From: Enterobacter cloacae complex sp. R_G8
GTDB lineage: Bacteria > Pseudomonadota > Gammaproteobacteria > Enterobacterales > Enterobacteriaceae
Assembly: GCF_024599795.1 (NCBI RefSeq)
Contig: NZ_CP102246.1
Location: forward strand, 2,666,001-2,730,000
DNA length: 64,000 nt
Reading direction: 5' to 3'
Shown: piece by piece, positions 27,397-36,425 of the stretch
Numbering within the stretch: the stretch's first letter is position 1
Layout: each line of letters begins with the position of its first letter
Position numbers and translations under genes: made by a program
Notes under the pieces: generated by a model
Told to the model about the DNA's origin: nothing
Databases searched by the model: none
The model's input: the letters and a program-made list of their open reading frames with translations, nothing else

Positions 27397-27413
27397 AGTA
27401 TGTTGTAACTAAT
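27397..27413 (+). other. ter: Ter site, Tus-binding replication fork barrier
   Basis: AGTATGTTGTAACTAAT matches the E. coli Ter consensus (AGNATGTTGTAAYKAAA) at 16 of 17 positions, and its final T is also found in E. coli TerC. In this orientation the G of the critical GC pair is on the left. Tus bound here should therefore stop forks moving rightward (coming from the dif side) and let leftward forks pass. The position beside uxaB corresponds to TerC of E. coli, as far as I recall. Confidence 0.93.
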
Positions 27414-27420
27414 GCAATTG

Positions 27421-27442
27421 AAAAACCCGGCCAACGCCGGGC
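27421..27442 (-). terminator. Intrinsic terminator of uxaB
   Basis: Read on the - strand, GCCCGGC-GTTG-GCCGGG is followed by five Ts, just beyond the uxaB stop. The Ter site begins eight bases further on. Confidence 0.85.
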
Positions 27443-27451
27443 ATTGAATCT

Positions 27452-28903
27452 CTAGCAAAGCGGTTTCACTGCGGCACGCATCCCTTGCTGCAGGATAGCG
27501 TCGAGATCGCACGCAACCTGTTCTACCAATCCTGCCACCTGGGTTAAATCCTGCTCCCAGTGCTCAGTCACGCTTAAAACGGAAGAGACCAGCTGGCGGG
27601 TAGTGATCTGTTTGTCGTGATGCTGCGCCCACAGATGTTGGTAACGAGCAAGCCAGTGCGCATCATCCTGCACCGGATAGTTCTCCCCGTTACGCTCTGC
27701 GCGGTAGAACGCGATCAGTGCGGCCAGGGCGAACGTCAGACGAGCGGGCAACGTGCCAGATGCCCTCACCCCCGCCAGCAACTGCGGCAGAATGCGCGTG
27801 CGATACTTGGTCATGCCGTTAAGCGCAATCGACAGCAGCTGATGCTTGATATACGGATTGCGGAAACGACCCGTGACGGCGCGGGCGAAAGACGCCAGTT
27901 CATCACGCGGCAAATCCAGGACCGGAATGATTTCCTCATAGATCGCTTTTTCGATAAACGCGCATACGTCGGCATCGTTCATCGCCTCGCCCACCGTATC
28001 CAGTCCCGCCTGGAACGCCACCGGCACCAGCGCCGTGTGCGCGCCGTTGAGAATTGCCACTTTGCGCTCTTTGTACGGCTTAATGTCATCCACAATCCGC
28101 ACGTTTAGCGGGAATTTGTCCAGCCGCAGTTCGCTGGCCAGAGATTCAGGCCCCTGAATAACAAACAGGTAGAAATGTTCCGCGGTATCAAGGAATCCGT
28201 CGTGATAGCCTAACTCAGCTTCCAGCACAGCCGCTTCGTCGCGCGGATAACCCGTTACAATGCGGTCAACCAGCGTGGAGCAGAAGCTGTTATGCGCATT
28301 CAGCCATTGAATAAATTCCGCTGGCAGTGCCCATGCCTGGGCATAGCGCAGCACCAGTTCACGCAGCGCTTCGCCGTTGTAGTCAATCAACTCGCACGGA
28401 ATAACGATCCAGCCTTTATCCGCGGCGCCGTTAAAATGGCTGAAGCGCTCAAACAGCAGCCGCGTCAGCTTCGCCGGATAGCTCACCGCTGGTGCATCTT
28501 CAAAACGATCGCCCGCGTGCCAGCCAATCCCCGCCTCGGTGGTGTTGGAGAAGACAAAGCGCATCTCAGGATTATGTGCCAGTTTCAGAAACTCATCGTA
28601 CTGGCTGTAAACGCTGATCTCACGATTTACAGAGCGGATAAGGCGCGCTTCGCTGACCGCCTCGCCCTGCTCATTCAGACCACGAATGATCGTGGTATAC
28701 AGACCATCCTGAGTGCTTAATGAAGGCGGGAAGTCGCTTTGAATGGGGCGAACCACCACGACACCGGCATTGAGATCGGTATGTTCGTTTAACAGGTCGA
28801 TTTGCCAGTCGACAAACGCACGCAGGAAATTGCCCTCACCAAACTGAATGATACGTTCAGGGTAGAGAGCACCGGGGAAATCACGACGGTTAAGTGTGTT
28901 CAC
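27452..28903 (-). CDS. uxaB: Tagaturonate reductase (altronate oxidoreductase)
   Basis: A 483-residue polyol/mannitol-dehydrogenase-family enzyme reducing tagaturonate to altronate with NADH in galacturonate breakdown. The opening [10 protein letters not shown] and the segments [11 protein letters not shown] and VRPIQSDF match E. coli UxaB. A GTG at 28903 starts the gene, with AAGGA upstream. A terminator follows. The gene stands alone, separate from uxaC and uxaA as in E. coli, with an ExuR-like site upstream. Confidence 0.95.
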   Translation of the reverse strand: MNTLNRRDFPGALYPERIIQFGEGNFLRAFVDWQIDLLNEHTDLNAGVVVVRPIQSDFPPSLSTQDGLYTTIIRGLNEQGEAVSEARLIRSVNREISVYSQYDEFLKLAHNPEMRFVFSNTTEAGIGWHAGDRFEDAPAVSYPAKLTRLLFERFSHFNGAADKGWIVIPCELIDYNGEALRELVLRYAQAWALPAEFIQWLNAHNSFCSTLVDRIVTGYPRDEAAVLEAELGYHDGFLDTAEHFYLFVIQGPESLASELRLDKFPLNVRIVDDIKPYKERKVAILNGAHTALVPVAFQAGLDTVGEAMNDADVCAFIEKAIYEEIIPVLDLPRDELASFARAVTGRFRNPYIKHQLLSIALNGMTKYRTRILPQLLAGVRASGTLPARLTFALAALIAFYRAERNGENYPVQDDAHWLARYQHLWAQHHDKQITTRQLVSSVLSVTEHWEQDLTQVAGLVEQVACDLDAILQQGMRAAVKPLC

Positions 28904-28941
28904 AATGGGATCCTTTTATGATTAGTCGTACAGCCTGATAA

Positions 28942-28961
28942 GATTGGTATGATAACTTATC
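28942..28961. promoter_or_regulatory. Candidate ExuR/UxuR operator before uxaB
   Basis: GATTGGTATGATAACTTATC resembles the hexuronate-regulator box (AAATTGGTATACCAATTT) in its left half and only loosely in its right half. It lies about 40 bp upstream of the uxaB GTG, as expected for a repressor site. Confidence 0.45.
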
Positions 28962-29020
28962 AAAGGTTTTCGACCAGAACCCCGCTTTTGATCAATTCAT
29001 CACGTCATTGAGGGAAATAA

Positions 29021-29548
29021 TCACAAGAACTTATAGAAGACAGATGTGGCGGTCATTGCGCCATCCGGCATCAGCGCATAGCGCGGGATCTCCCCGACCT
29101 TTTGCCAGCCTGCCCGCTGGTAGAAGGTCTCCGCTCCGCTACCGGTTGAGGTATCCAGCACCAGCACCGAGATGCCGCTGGCTCTGGCCTGCACTTCCAG
29201 TTCCCCCATCAGCGCCATCGCGGCCCCTTTACGGCGCGCTTTTTCATGAACCAGCAGCTTTGCCACATCGGCACGATGCGGCTGGTTTTCCGGCTGATCG
29301 GTAATCAGTTGCACGGTGCCAATCACGCCATCCTGCGAATCGATGCAGGCCAGCACGACGCGTTCGTTACGCTCTACGCTCCCGGCAATCCCCTGCCAGA
29401 ACGCGCGGGCTTTTTCGGTACTGAAAGGCAACATAAAACTGACGGAAGCGCCACCGTTGACACAGTTTTCAAGGATATCGGCCAGCGCATCGAGGTGGGT
29501 GAGAATATCGTCCCGGGTGAGGGTTTTGATCTGCAGTGAGGTATTCAT
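29021..29548 (-). CDS. GNAT-family N-acetyltransferase
   Basis: A 175-residue GNAT protein with ADVAKLLVHEKARRKGAAMALM as the acetyl-CoA segment and DTSTGSGAETFYQRAGW near the end. AAGGAAA precedes the ATG. It is a single gene between uxaB and the cyclase cluster. Substrate not known. Confidence 0.85.
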   Translation of the reverse strand: MNTSLQIKTLTRDDILTHLDALADILENCVNGGASVSFMLPFSTEKARAFWQGIAGSVERNERVVLACIDSQDGVIGTVQLITDQPENQPHRADVAKLLVHEKARRKGAAMALMGELEVQARASGISVLVLDTSTGSGAETFYQRAGWQKVGEIPRYALMPDGAMTATSVFYKFL

Positions 29549-29630
29549 TATTTTTCCTTACGTTGAATATCCTCACTTTGCATTTAACATCTTTGTAACG
29601 CAATCATGTCAGACATAGGCTTTTGTTATG

Positions 29631-30596
29631 TCATTTTGTATGCTTACGCTGCTGCTTCATGGCATACATTTTTTCATCCGCGTCTTTCATCCACTGCTGC
29701 AGATCGTTGCCGTTATGATCGAACTCGCTCAATCCCCAGGAAAAATGGAGAGACCAGGGATGCAGCTTGCGGGCATTGTAGTGTTCAACCTGCTCGGCAA
29801 GATACTGCATGGCAATCCAGGCCCCCTGCTCATCTGTATCGGCAAACAGCACGGCAAATTCATCGCCGCCAAAGCGAACCAGCAAATCCGCTTCACGGAA
29901 AGAGGTGCGCATCAGTTCCGCCATGACTTTCAGTGCGTTGTCACCTTCCTCATGCCCGTAGCGATCGTTAATCTCTTTGAAGCGATCCAGATCCAGCCAG
30001 CCAAGGGTTAACGGCTCCGCCCGGCGTCTGGCCACGGACAGCGTGAACCGGAGAAGCTGGTTAAAGCCCCGACGGTTGAACAGTCCGGTTAATTCATCGG
30101 TTGTCGCCGCACTGACGGCAGCAAATTCGTCTTCCGCCAGCGCGCCGAGGTCACCCAGCACGGCCAGATCGGCCGCCGAAAATTCACGGGGAGAATAATC
30201 AATCAGACAGAGCGATCCCACGCTCGCCCCGTCACGTAAACGCAGTGGAAAACCGGCATAGAATCTTACGCCGGGCTCACCGGCCACCAGCGGGTTATCG
30301 GCAAAACGATCGTCCTGACGCATATCGGCGACCACCAGCGGCGCTTCGCTGAGGATCGTATGACCGCAAAACGAGATATTACGCGGAACGGAACCAGGTG
30401 CCTGGCCGTCGGCCGACTTCACAATCAGCGAATGTTCATCAATCAGATTGACCATCGCCAGCGGGACCTGGAAGAAGCGTTTTGCCAGACGTGTCAGTCG
30501 GTCAAACGCCGGGGAGCCGTCGATCTCAAGCAGGCCTGACTCGCGCAGCGAGTTCAGACGTTCCATTTCATTTGCAGGGGTTGCAGGTGTTTTCAT
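29631..30596 (-). CDS. GAF-GGDEF diguanylate cyclase
   Basis: A 321-residue soluble cyclase. A GAF sensor domain (about residues 25-160) precedes a GGDEF domain. The active site RFGGDEF is at 242-247, the segment DELTGLFNRRGF at 167-178, and the inhibitory RxxD motif (Arg234 to Asp237) is present. It should make cyclic di-GMP from GTP and be product-inhibited. A strong CAGGAG precedes the ATG. It is the last of three consecutive GGDEF genes on the same strand. The GAF ligand is unknown. Confidence 0.9.
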   Translation of the reverse strand: MKTPATPANEMERLNSLRESGLLEIDGSPAFDRLTRLAKRFFQVPLAMVNLIDEHSLIVKSADGQAPGSVPRNISFCGHTILSEAPLVVADMRQDDRFADNPLVAGEPGVRFYAGFPLRLRDGASVGSLCLIDYSPREFSAADLAVLGDLGALAEDEFAAVSAATTDELTGLFNRRGFNQLLRFTLSVARRRAEPLTLGWLDLDRFKEINDRYGHEEGDNALKVMAELMRTSFREADLLVRFGGDEFAVLFADTDEQGAWIAMQYLAEQVEHYNARKLHPWSLHFSWGLSEFDHNGNDLQQWMKDADEKMYAMKQQRKHTK

Positions 30597-30649
30597 AACG
30601 TCTCCTGACGCAAAGCGTTACTCAAAGCGTAGCCTAAACAGAGACATTG

Positions 30650-31705
30650 TCAGTGCGCGAATATTCTGTTCTTACCGTCCCGCTTGGCGCGGTACAGGGC
30701 GTTGTCCGCGGCCTGTAGCCAGTCGGTTACGCTTTTCATCTCTCTTGTGGCACAGGCAATACCGATGCTGAGCGTGCAATGCACCGTCTCCTGAGCCACC
30801 TCCTTTTTGATTGCAGCCGCATCCATAATGCGCCTGGCGACAACATGCGCCTCTTCCAGGGTGGTATCCGGCAGCAGAACCACAAACTCATCGCCGCCAA
30901 GGCGTGCGGGGGTATCGCTCGGGCGCGTCGACAGATGCAAAATTTGCGAGACGGTCGCCAGCAATGCATCCCCGACCTTATGGCCAAAACGATCGTTAAC
31001 GTCTTTAAAATTGTCGATATCGATAAACATCAGGGCCGATTCACGGCACGTCTGACGCAGTTTATTCAGTTCGTGGTCAATCCGCTTTTCAAGCAGCCGC
31101 CGGTTAGCAATATCCAGCAGCGGATCCATCATCGCAATCCGCTCAAGCTCCCGACTCTTGATCCGCAGACGCAGCGCAATGCTGTCCGTCAACATGCTCA
31201 GTGCCAGCAGATAAATCGCAATCAGCGGCAGCGTGGCAAACATGGTGCGCTGCGAAACGTACATCTCTACCGCCATCCCCTGCGTCAGCCAGCTCACCAG
31301 GAAAACGCCCAGCATGGTGATGGCCGCCTTTTTCATCAGCGTAATTCCCCCTGCCGAGAGCCGGTCGGTCAGCATAATGGTGGCAATGACTACCGACGGC
31401 AGCGGATTGACCGCCATCATGGCGATCCAGAACCCCCCGGCTCCGGCGTCCAGCACCAGATTCTGATGCTCAGTCACCAGAGGCATCGCCGAATTTCGCG
31501 CCCGATACCAGGCAAGCGTAGGCCAGATAAATGCGTTTATTGCCAGTAAACACATCAGCCAGACTGAACGATTCTGTTCAATCAGCACGGAGAGGATGGG
31601 GATAAAACAGAGAAACGTGCCGAGAATACGCATCAGATACATACGTTTGACAAACCGGCTTCCTGGTACACGAGGGCTTCTACTGAGTTTGTCAGCTGCA
31701 TTCAT
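30650..31705 (-). CDS. MASE2-GGDEF diguanylate cyclase (AdrA/DgcC-like)
   Basis: A membrane cyclase of about 351 residues. An N-terminal MASE2-like domain with several hydrophobic segments (opening SRFVKRMYLMRILGTF) is followed by a GGDEF domain with RLGGDEF and an RxxD motif (RPSD) five residues before it. The canonical DxLTxLxNR segment reads MDPLLDIANRR. A TTG at 31765 would add 20 residues; the ATG at 31705 is preferred but not certain. It probably produces cyclic di-GMP for matrix or motility control, as AdrA does. Confidence 0.86.
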   Translation of the reverse strand: MNAADKLSRSPRVPGSRFVKRMYLMRILGTFLCFIPILSVLIEQNRSVWLMCLLAINAFIWPTLAWYRARNSAMPLVTEHQNLVLDAGAGGFWIAMMAVNPLPSVVIATIMLTDRLSAGGITLMKKAAITMLGVFLVSWLTQGMAVEMYVSQRTMFATLPLIAIYLLALSMLTDSIALRLRIKSRELERIAMMDPLLDIANRRLLEKRIDHELNKLRQTCRESALMFIDIDNFKDVNDRFGHKVGDALLATVSQILHLSTRPSDTPARLGGDEFVVLLPDTTLEEAHVVARRIMDAAAIKKEVAQETVHCTLSIGIACATREMKSVTDWLQAADNALYRAKRDGKNRIFAH

Positions 31706-31818
31706 TCTGCGAATTTTCCGATAGCTTTCTTCCGGTATCTTATTGACGTTAAAAATACCTAGCAAGCAATTTATCCGCTATTCGTTATGATTCATTCCCG
31801 GCAGAATGCAGGCTGCGC

Positions 31819-33258
31819 TCAGGTTTCACTCTCTGGTGTCGGGATAATGGGTTCGTCTGACACACGCGCACTGGTGCGATTTCTCCCCGCTTTTTTGGAT
31901 CGATAAAGATGATCGTCTGCTTCGGCCATCAGCTTGTTGAAAATCTCAGTCAGTTGCCAGGACTCCGCCTTCCCGCTTCCAAGGCCGATACTGACGGTCA
32001 GATAGAGCGTTTGCTGGCGCCAGGTAAACGGATGACCGGCAATGGTGACTCTGATACGTTCCGCCAGCGCAAAGCCGTGTCGCGCGTCACCGGTATTCAC
32101 CACAACCGCGAACTCTTCCCCGCCCATACGCGCCACCATGCCGTCGTCTCCGACAACCTGCTGCACCTCGCGGGCAAACGACGCCAGCACGCGGTCGCCA
32201 CACTCGTGCCCATAGTTATCATTGATGCTTTTGAAGTAATCGATATCCAGCAACATCACGGTCAGAAAACGTGTATGCCGGTGCGCCTCTTCCCGCTTTA
32301 ACGCCTCATAGAGCCCGGAGCGCGAATACACGTGGGTCAGAAAATCATAATCCGCACGCAACGACACCTGGTGGATCAGCGAATTAATGGCCGCCATACT
32401 GACGGAGACCATAACCGGACAGATAGCCATGGTGGCAATCCCCAGCCGGGCGGAGAACATCATCGGAGTCGAGAGCGGCGTGCCCACGGCGATATTGATA
32501 ATGGAGTTGGCGACCAGGACGATCTCCACGCCTCCGGTCAGAAACGTCAGCAGACAGGTCGCGGGCAAGGAGTAGCGGACCGCACACCAGATCAGCGCCG
32601 GCAGCGGAAAGGCAAGGCTTCCCGCCCCGCCAATCACCACCGATGCCATCACCGAGACAATCAACGCAATGACCGGTAAAAGTTGCTCCAGACGCAGCCT
32701 GAATGCCCGCGTCGGCATACTGACCGTGAGCATACACGGCAAAATGAGCACGCCCGTTGAGAACTGCTCGCTAAACCAGTCGGCAAACAGCGGCCAGAAG
32801 GTATGGCTGTCGATCCCCACCGACCCGGTCGCGCCGAGCAGCGCGCACAGTAAGGCGGCGATCAGACAGTAATTGAACAGCCGCAGCGCATTGATAGGAT
32901 CGGGGGTTTTCTTCATCAATCGCTTATCACGCACCACCAGCAACGCGACAACGACGATAAAGATCATATTCGACAGGTTGATGACCACCGAGGCCATTCC
33001 CCAGTTGGTGGTGACCGCGTCGTACATCAGCATGGCGACATACGACACCGCATAGTAATGCAGACGATTAAGATAGGTATAACGGGCAAAGACGCCTGCC
33101 ATCACGCCGTTCAGCGGCCAGAACAGCGACAAGGCTTCGACCAGACGTAACTCCGCACCAATAAAATAGAACAAGGTGGTGAGAATAAAGATACCCGCCG
33201 CATTACGCAGCGGCGATTCAGGTCGAAAGAGCGTGAAGGCAGAGGGGTCTGAACGCAT
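31819..33258 (-). CDS. dgcF: MASE1-GGDEF diguanylate cyclase, YneF/DgcF type
   Basis: A 479-residue inner-membrane protein. About eight hydrophobic segments of a MASE1-type sensor (residues 20-300) are followed by a GGDEF domain with the active variant MGGEEF. The position before glsB and yneG matches E. coli yneF. Unlike the two cyclases downstream, it lacks the RxxD inhibitory motif (GDDG at that place), so product inhibition may be absent. The ribosome site is weak. Confidence 0.87.
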   Translation of the reverse strand: MRSDPSAFTLFRPESPLRNAAGIFILTTLFYFIGAELRLVEALSLFWPLNGVMAGVFARYTYLNRLHYYAVSYVAMLMYDAVTTNWGMASVVINLSNMIFIVVVALLVVRDKRLMKKTPDPINALRLFNYCLIAALLCALLGATGSVGIDSHTFWPLFADWFSEQFSTGVLILPCMLTVSMPTRAFRLRLEQLLPVIALIVSVMASVVIGGAGSLAFPLPALIWCAVRYSLPATCLLTFLTGGVEIVLVANSIINIAVGTPLSTPMMFSARLGIATMAICPVMVSVSMAAINSLIHQVSLRADYDFLTHVYSRSGLYEALKREEAHRHTRFLTVMLLDIDYFKSINDNYGHECGDRVLASFAREVQQVVGDDGMVARMGGEEFAVVVNTGDARHGFALAERIRVTIAGHPFTWRQQTLYLTVSIGLGSGKAESWQLTEIFNKLMAEADDHLYRSKKAGRNRTSARVSDEPIIPTPESET

Positions 33259-33365
33259 TAAATATCATTCCATATAATAACTTATGGCAACTAACTGACC
33301 CGTCACCACGAGGGGAAATCACTTAACGTGCATCTATAACACAATTACAACAGGATCAGCACTCG

Positions 33366-33728
33366 TCAACTTTTGGTGTTCATTTGCAACACCAGCCAGT
33401 GATGGATCACGCCCACGATATAATGCTGTTGCTGCGCGGTGAGCTGAACACCTTGCGGAATGTTGTGCCATTTCGCCAGACAGCCGCGACAGCAGGTGGC
33501 GGTCGCATGCTGGGCTATAAACACCGGATGGCCGCGCATCGGCGTCTGTTTTCCGTCATTGGCGGGGTGCGCGGGCGCAAGACGCTGAGCAATAAAATCG
33601 GCGGCATGCCGATCAATGGTATCGGCACCCTTGTCCCAGCAGTACTGCCGTTCTTTGGTGCCTAAGCGAAAGCGCGACCGAAAGGTCGATCGCGCCAGGC
33701 GAGAAAAAAGCGGATCCAGAGCAGACAT
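33366..33728 (-). CDS. yneG: DUF4186 protein YneG
   Basis: A 120-residue protein of the DUF4186 family, placed after glsB as in E. coli. Cys and His residues in HATATCCRGCLAKWHNIP and GMRGHPVFIAQH could bind a metal, but no function is established. The ATG overlaps the glsB stop as TGATG, so translation is coupled to glutaminase. Confidence 0.88.
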   Translation of the reverse strand: MSALDPLFSRLARSTFRSRFRLGTKERQYCWDKGADTIDRHAADFIAQRLAPAHPANDGKQTPMRGHPVFIAQHATATCCRGCLAKWHNIPQGVQLTAQQQHYIVGVIHHWLVLQMNTKS

Positions 33729-34654
33729 CAGTAAACGGAACGTCCCAGGCGTTGGGTCAGTTGCTCCAGAACCGCCACACCGGCCAGTGAATTTCCCGTC
33801 TCATCCAGCTCCGGGCTCCAGACGGCGATTGCCATCTCATGCGGTACAATGGCGACCACCCCGCCACCGACGCCCGACTTGGCCGGAAGACCGACACGCC
33901 AGGCAAATTCCCCCGCGTTCTGATACATCCCGCTTGTCGCCATCAGGGCATTGACCTGACGCGCCTGCAGCGGTGAAACAACGTCCTGATTAAGATGCGG
34001 AGCATGTCCCTGGTGGGCAAGAAACAGGAAAGTCTGCGCCAGCTCCACACAACTCATTTTCAGCGCGCAGTAGTGGAAATAGTTTTGCAGTACGGTCGCC
34101 ACATCATTATGGAAATTGCCGAAGGATTTCATCAGCCAGGCGATGGCCGCGTTCCGCGCAGAGTGATCAAACTCCGAGCGAGCCACCACCGGATCGTAGG
34201 CAATGTCGTCAACGCCTGAAAGCTGACGAACGATTTCAAGCATGCGCTGACGTGGCGCGCTGAGACGGCTTTGCAGCATATCGCAGACCACCAGCGCCCC
34301 GGCATTGATAAAGGGGTTACGCGGTTTACCCTGTTCAATCTCAAGCTGAAGCAGCGAGTTAAACGGCTGCCCGGAGGGATCTTTACCTACCCGCTGCCAG
34401 ATCTCCTCTTCTTCGTACTGCCGCATGGCCGCGACCAGACTCAACACTTTCGAAATAGACTGGATGGAAAAACGTTCCGTGGCGTCACCGGCCTGGTAAC
34501 GCTGTCCATCGATCGTACAAATTGCAATACCCAGCTTATTCCCGCTGACCGAGGCAAGGGCCGGAATGTAATCGGCAACCTTCCCTTTTCCAAGTAACGG
34601 ACGAACCTGCGCCAGAATCTCGTCCAGCATCTCATTATGGATGACCGCAGCCAC
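33728..34654 (-). CDS. glsB: Glutaminase 2
   Basis: A 308-residue serine-type glutaminase converting glutamine to glutamate and ammonia in the cytoplasm. It has the same length and nearly the same sequence as E. coli GlsB (YneH). The catalytic Ser-x-x-Lys motif is in [11 protein letters not shown], and SGVGGG lies near the C-terminus. The start is GTG at 34654 with AAGGAG eight bases upstream. It is coupled to yneG downstream. A chemoreceptor gene separates it from sad. Confidence 0.95.
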   Translation of the reverse strand: MAAVIHNEMLDEILAQVRPLLGKGKVADYIPALASVSGNKLGIAICTIDGQRYQAGDATERFSIQSISKVLSLVAAMRQYEEEEIWQRVGKDPSGQPFNSLLQLEIEQGKPRNPFINAGALVVCDMLQSRLSAPRQRMLEIVRQLSGVDDIAYDPVVARSEFDHSARNAAIAWLMKSFGNFHNDVATVLQNYFHYCALKMSCVELAQTFLFLAHQGHAPHLNQDVVSPLQARQVNALMATSGMYQNAGEFAWRVGLPAKSGVGGGVVAIVPHEMAIAVWSPELDETGNSLAGVAVLEQLTQRLGRSVY

Positions 34655-34718
34655 TCTCTTTGCTCCTTGCCCTCAGGCTAAAACGGGCTGCGAGTATAAC
34701 AGACGCTTATGAGTTGCG

Positions 34719-36308
34719 TCAGGCACTGAGACGAAAACGCGAAACGGCCTGCAATAAAAGATCCGACTGTTTGTGCAGGCGCTCAGAGGCATCGGACGCG
34801 TCAGAAACGAGGCTGTCGGTCTGCCGCGACACCTGATTCAGCGCCTGAAGCTGGCGCGTCATCTGATGAATACTCTCCCCCTGACTCAGCGTGGCCGCCG
34901 AGATCTCATTCAGCAAACTGCTTAATGTTCCCACCAGCCCCGTGACCTGCTGCAGGTTGTCTTCCAGACGGTTAACGGCCCGGGAACCGTCTTCGATCCC
35001 CTGAAGGGAACGGTTGATAAGCTCCTGAATGGTCTGCGTCGAGTGGCTGCTCTTTCTCGCCAGCAGCCCCACTTCCCGGGCGACAACGGCAAACCCGCGC
35101 CCCTGGTTTCCCGCATGGGCCGCTTCAATTGCCGCATTCAGCGCCAGAATGTTGGTCTGAAACGCGACGCTGTCGATCATCGCCACGATCCCCCGCATCT
35201 CAGAAGATCGGTCGACGATCGCCTGCATCGACGCATTGACGGTCGACATCATCTGATCCCCTCCCGCAGCGGCCTGGCGCGCCTCATCCGCCCGCGAGCT
35301 GGCAAGCTTCGCATAGCCCGTGTTGCCTTCCACGTGGGTTTCCAGGGTCGCGATATGCGCCGTCACGTCTTCCAGCTCTTTGGCCTGACGCGCCGACTGG
35401 TAATACAGCTTTTGATTGCCCTGCGCCAGCGCACCAATGTTTTCCACCATTGAGGTGGTGGCATCGCTAACCTGGGTCACCAGTTGCTGTAGCCCGTGCT
35501 GCATGGTGGCAATACTGTCGCTGAGCTGTGCAATTTCACGGTTAAAACGCGTCACGCCAGGAGGGGTACCGGAAAGATCGCCTGCGGCCAGCCGGTTGAT
35601 ATGCGCAATCAAGCGCCGCAACGGGGTAATCACCCATCGGGACATCCCGAACCAGACGGCAACCGCAATAGCGAGCAACAGAACAGGCGCAAGCAGGAAC
35701 AACGTTTGCAGACCGGAGAGCTGCGCCATCAACGACTGACGCCCTTTGAGCGCCTGCTTCTCGCTTGCTTGCTGATAGCGGGCATAGTTGTCATTAAAGT
35801 CGGTCTGAAATGCCTGCGCCGGCACGGCAAAAAACGCATCGATGGTGTTGGTTTTCACCAGCCCTTCCGCCTGCTCTTTTATCGCGCCGTAAAAAAGCTG
35901 ATAGCTGTTCACCAGGGCGTCATCCTTTGGTGGGTTAAGTGCCAGCCAGGCATTCCACGCCTGCTGCGACACGTCCAGCGCCTGTTGCGCGTCGTCCATC
36001 AGGCTGTGCCAGCTGCCCTCGGAGCCGGTCTCTTTATCCTGCATAAACCAGACGCCGGAGCGGTTAAGCAGATCGCTTGCGGCCAGCAGGGAAACGCGAG
36101 CCAGATCCAGCTTGCTCTGCTGCTGGTACGCCAGCAGGTTTTGCTGCTCGTTGCGTTGCGCTTCCTTCAGGGAGGCATTGAGCAGGAACGACGAGGAGAG
36201 TTGCAGGGCGGAAAAGAGGCCGATAATACAAAAGATACCGGTCAGCAGGCCAAACTGGCGGGGGATAATGTGCTGCGCAATACGACGATAAATTTGCGTT
36301 AGGTTCAT
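34719..36308 (-). CDS. Methyl-accepting chemotaxis protein
   Basis: A 529-residue chemoreceptor. TM1 lies at about 17-38, a helical periplasmic domain of about 150 residues follows, TM2 lies at about 190-212, and then HAMP and the signalling hairpin with DSVAFQTNILALNAAIEAAHAG and GRGFAVVAREVGLLA. It lacks the C-terminal NWETF-type pentapeptide for CheR/CheB. The ATG at 36308 is preferred over a TTG at 36326. It is inserted between sad and glsB, which I remember as neighbours in E. coli. The ligand is unknown. Confidence 0.9.
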   Translation of the reverse strand: MNLTQIYRRIAQHIIPRQFGLLTGIFCIIGLFSALQLSSSFLLNASLKEAQRNEQQNLLAYQQQSKLDLARVSLLAASDLLNRSGVWFMQDKETGSEGSWHSLMDDAQQALDVSQQAWNAWLALNPPKDDALVNSYQLFYGAIKEQAEGLVKTNTIDAFFAVPAQAFQTDFNDNYARYQQASEKQALKGRQSLMAQLSGLQTLFLLAPVLLLAIAVAVWFGMSRWVITPLRRLIAHINRLAAGDLSGTPPGVTRFNREIAQLSDSIATMQHGLQQLVTQVSDATTSMVENIGALAQGNQKLYYQSARQAKELEDVTAHIATLETHVEGNTGYAKLASSRADEARQAAAGGDQMMSTVNASMQAIVDRSSEMRGIVAMIDSVAFQTNILALNAAIEAAHAGNQGRGFAVVAREVGLLARKSSHSTQTIQELINRSLQGIEDGSRAVNRLEDNLQQVTGLVGTLSSLLNEISAATLSQGESIHQMTRQLQALNQVSRQTDSLVSDASDASERLHKQSDLLLQAVSRFRLSA

Positions 36309-36384
36309 AATTTTCTTCAGTAACAAGACGTTAGACGCGTGCGAGTCTACGAAACGAAAATGACAGAACCATTGCAGAGAAATG

Positions 36385-36413
36385 ACAGAGACCCTCGTCG
36401 TCAGGGTCTCTGT
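36385..36413 (-). terminator. Hairpin after sad
   Basis: A perfect 11-bp stem ACAGAGACCCT/AGGGTCTCTGT with a 7-base loop, just downstream of the sad stop and before the chemoreceptor gene. A short T-containing stretch follows on the - strand. Confidence 0.6.
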
Positions 36414-36425
36414 AAGGAGGGCGGG

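Noticed and set aside
33010..33030. matS-like GTGACCGCGTCGT
   Set aside because: The right half is not GTCAC and the R position is C, so it does not meet the consensus.
35496..36302. A 268-codon + strand frame opposite the chemoreceptor gene
   Set aside because: It is antisense to a complete methyl-accepting chemotaxis protein and has no family features.
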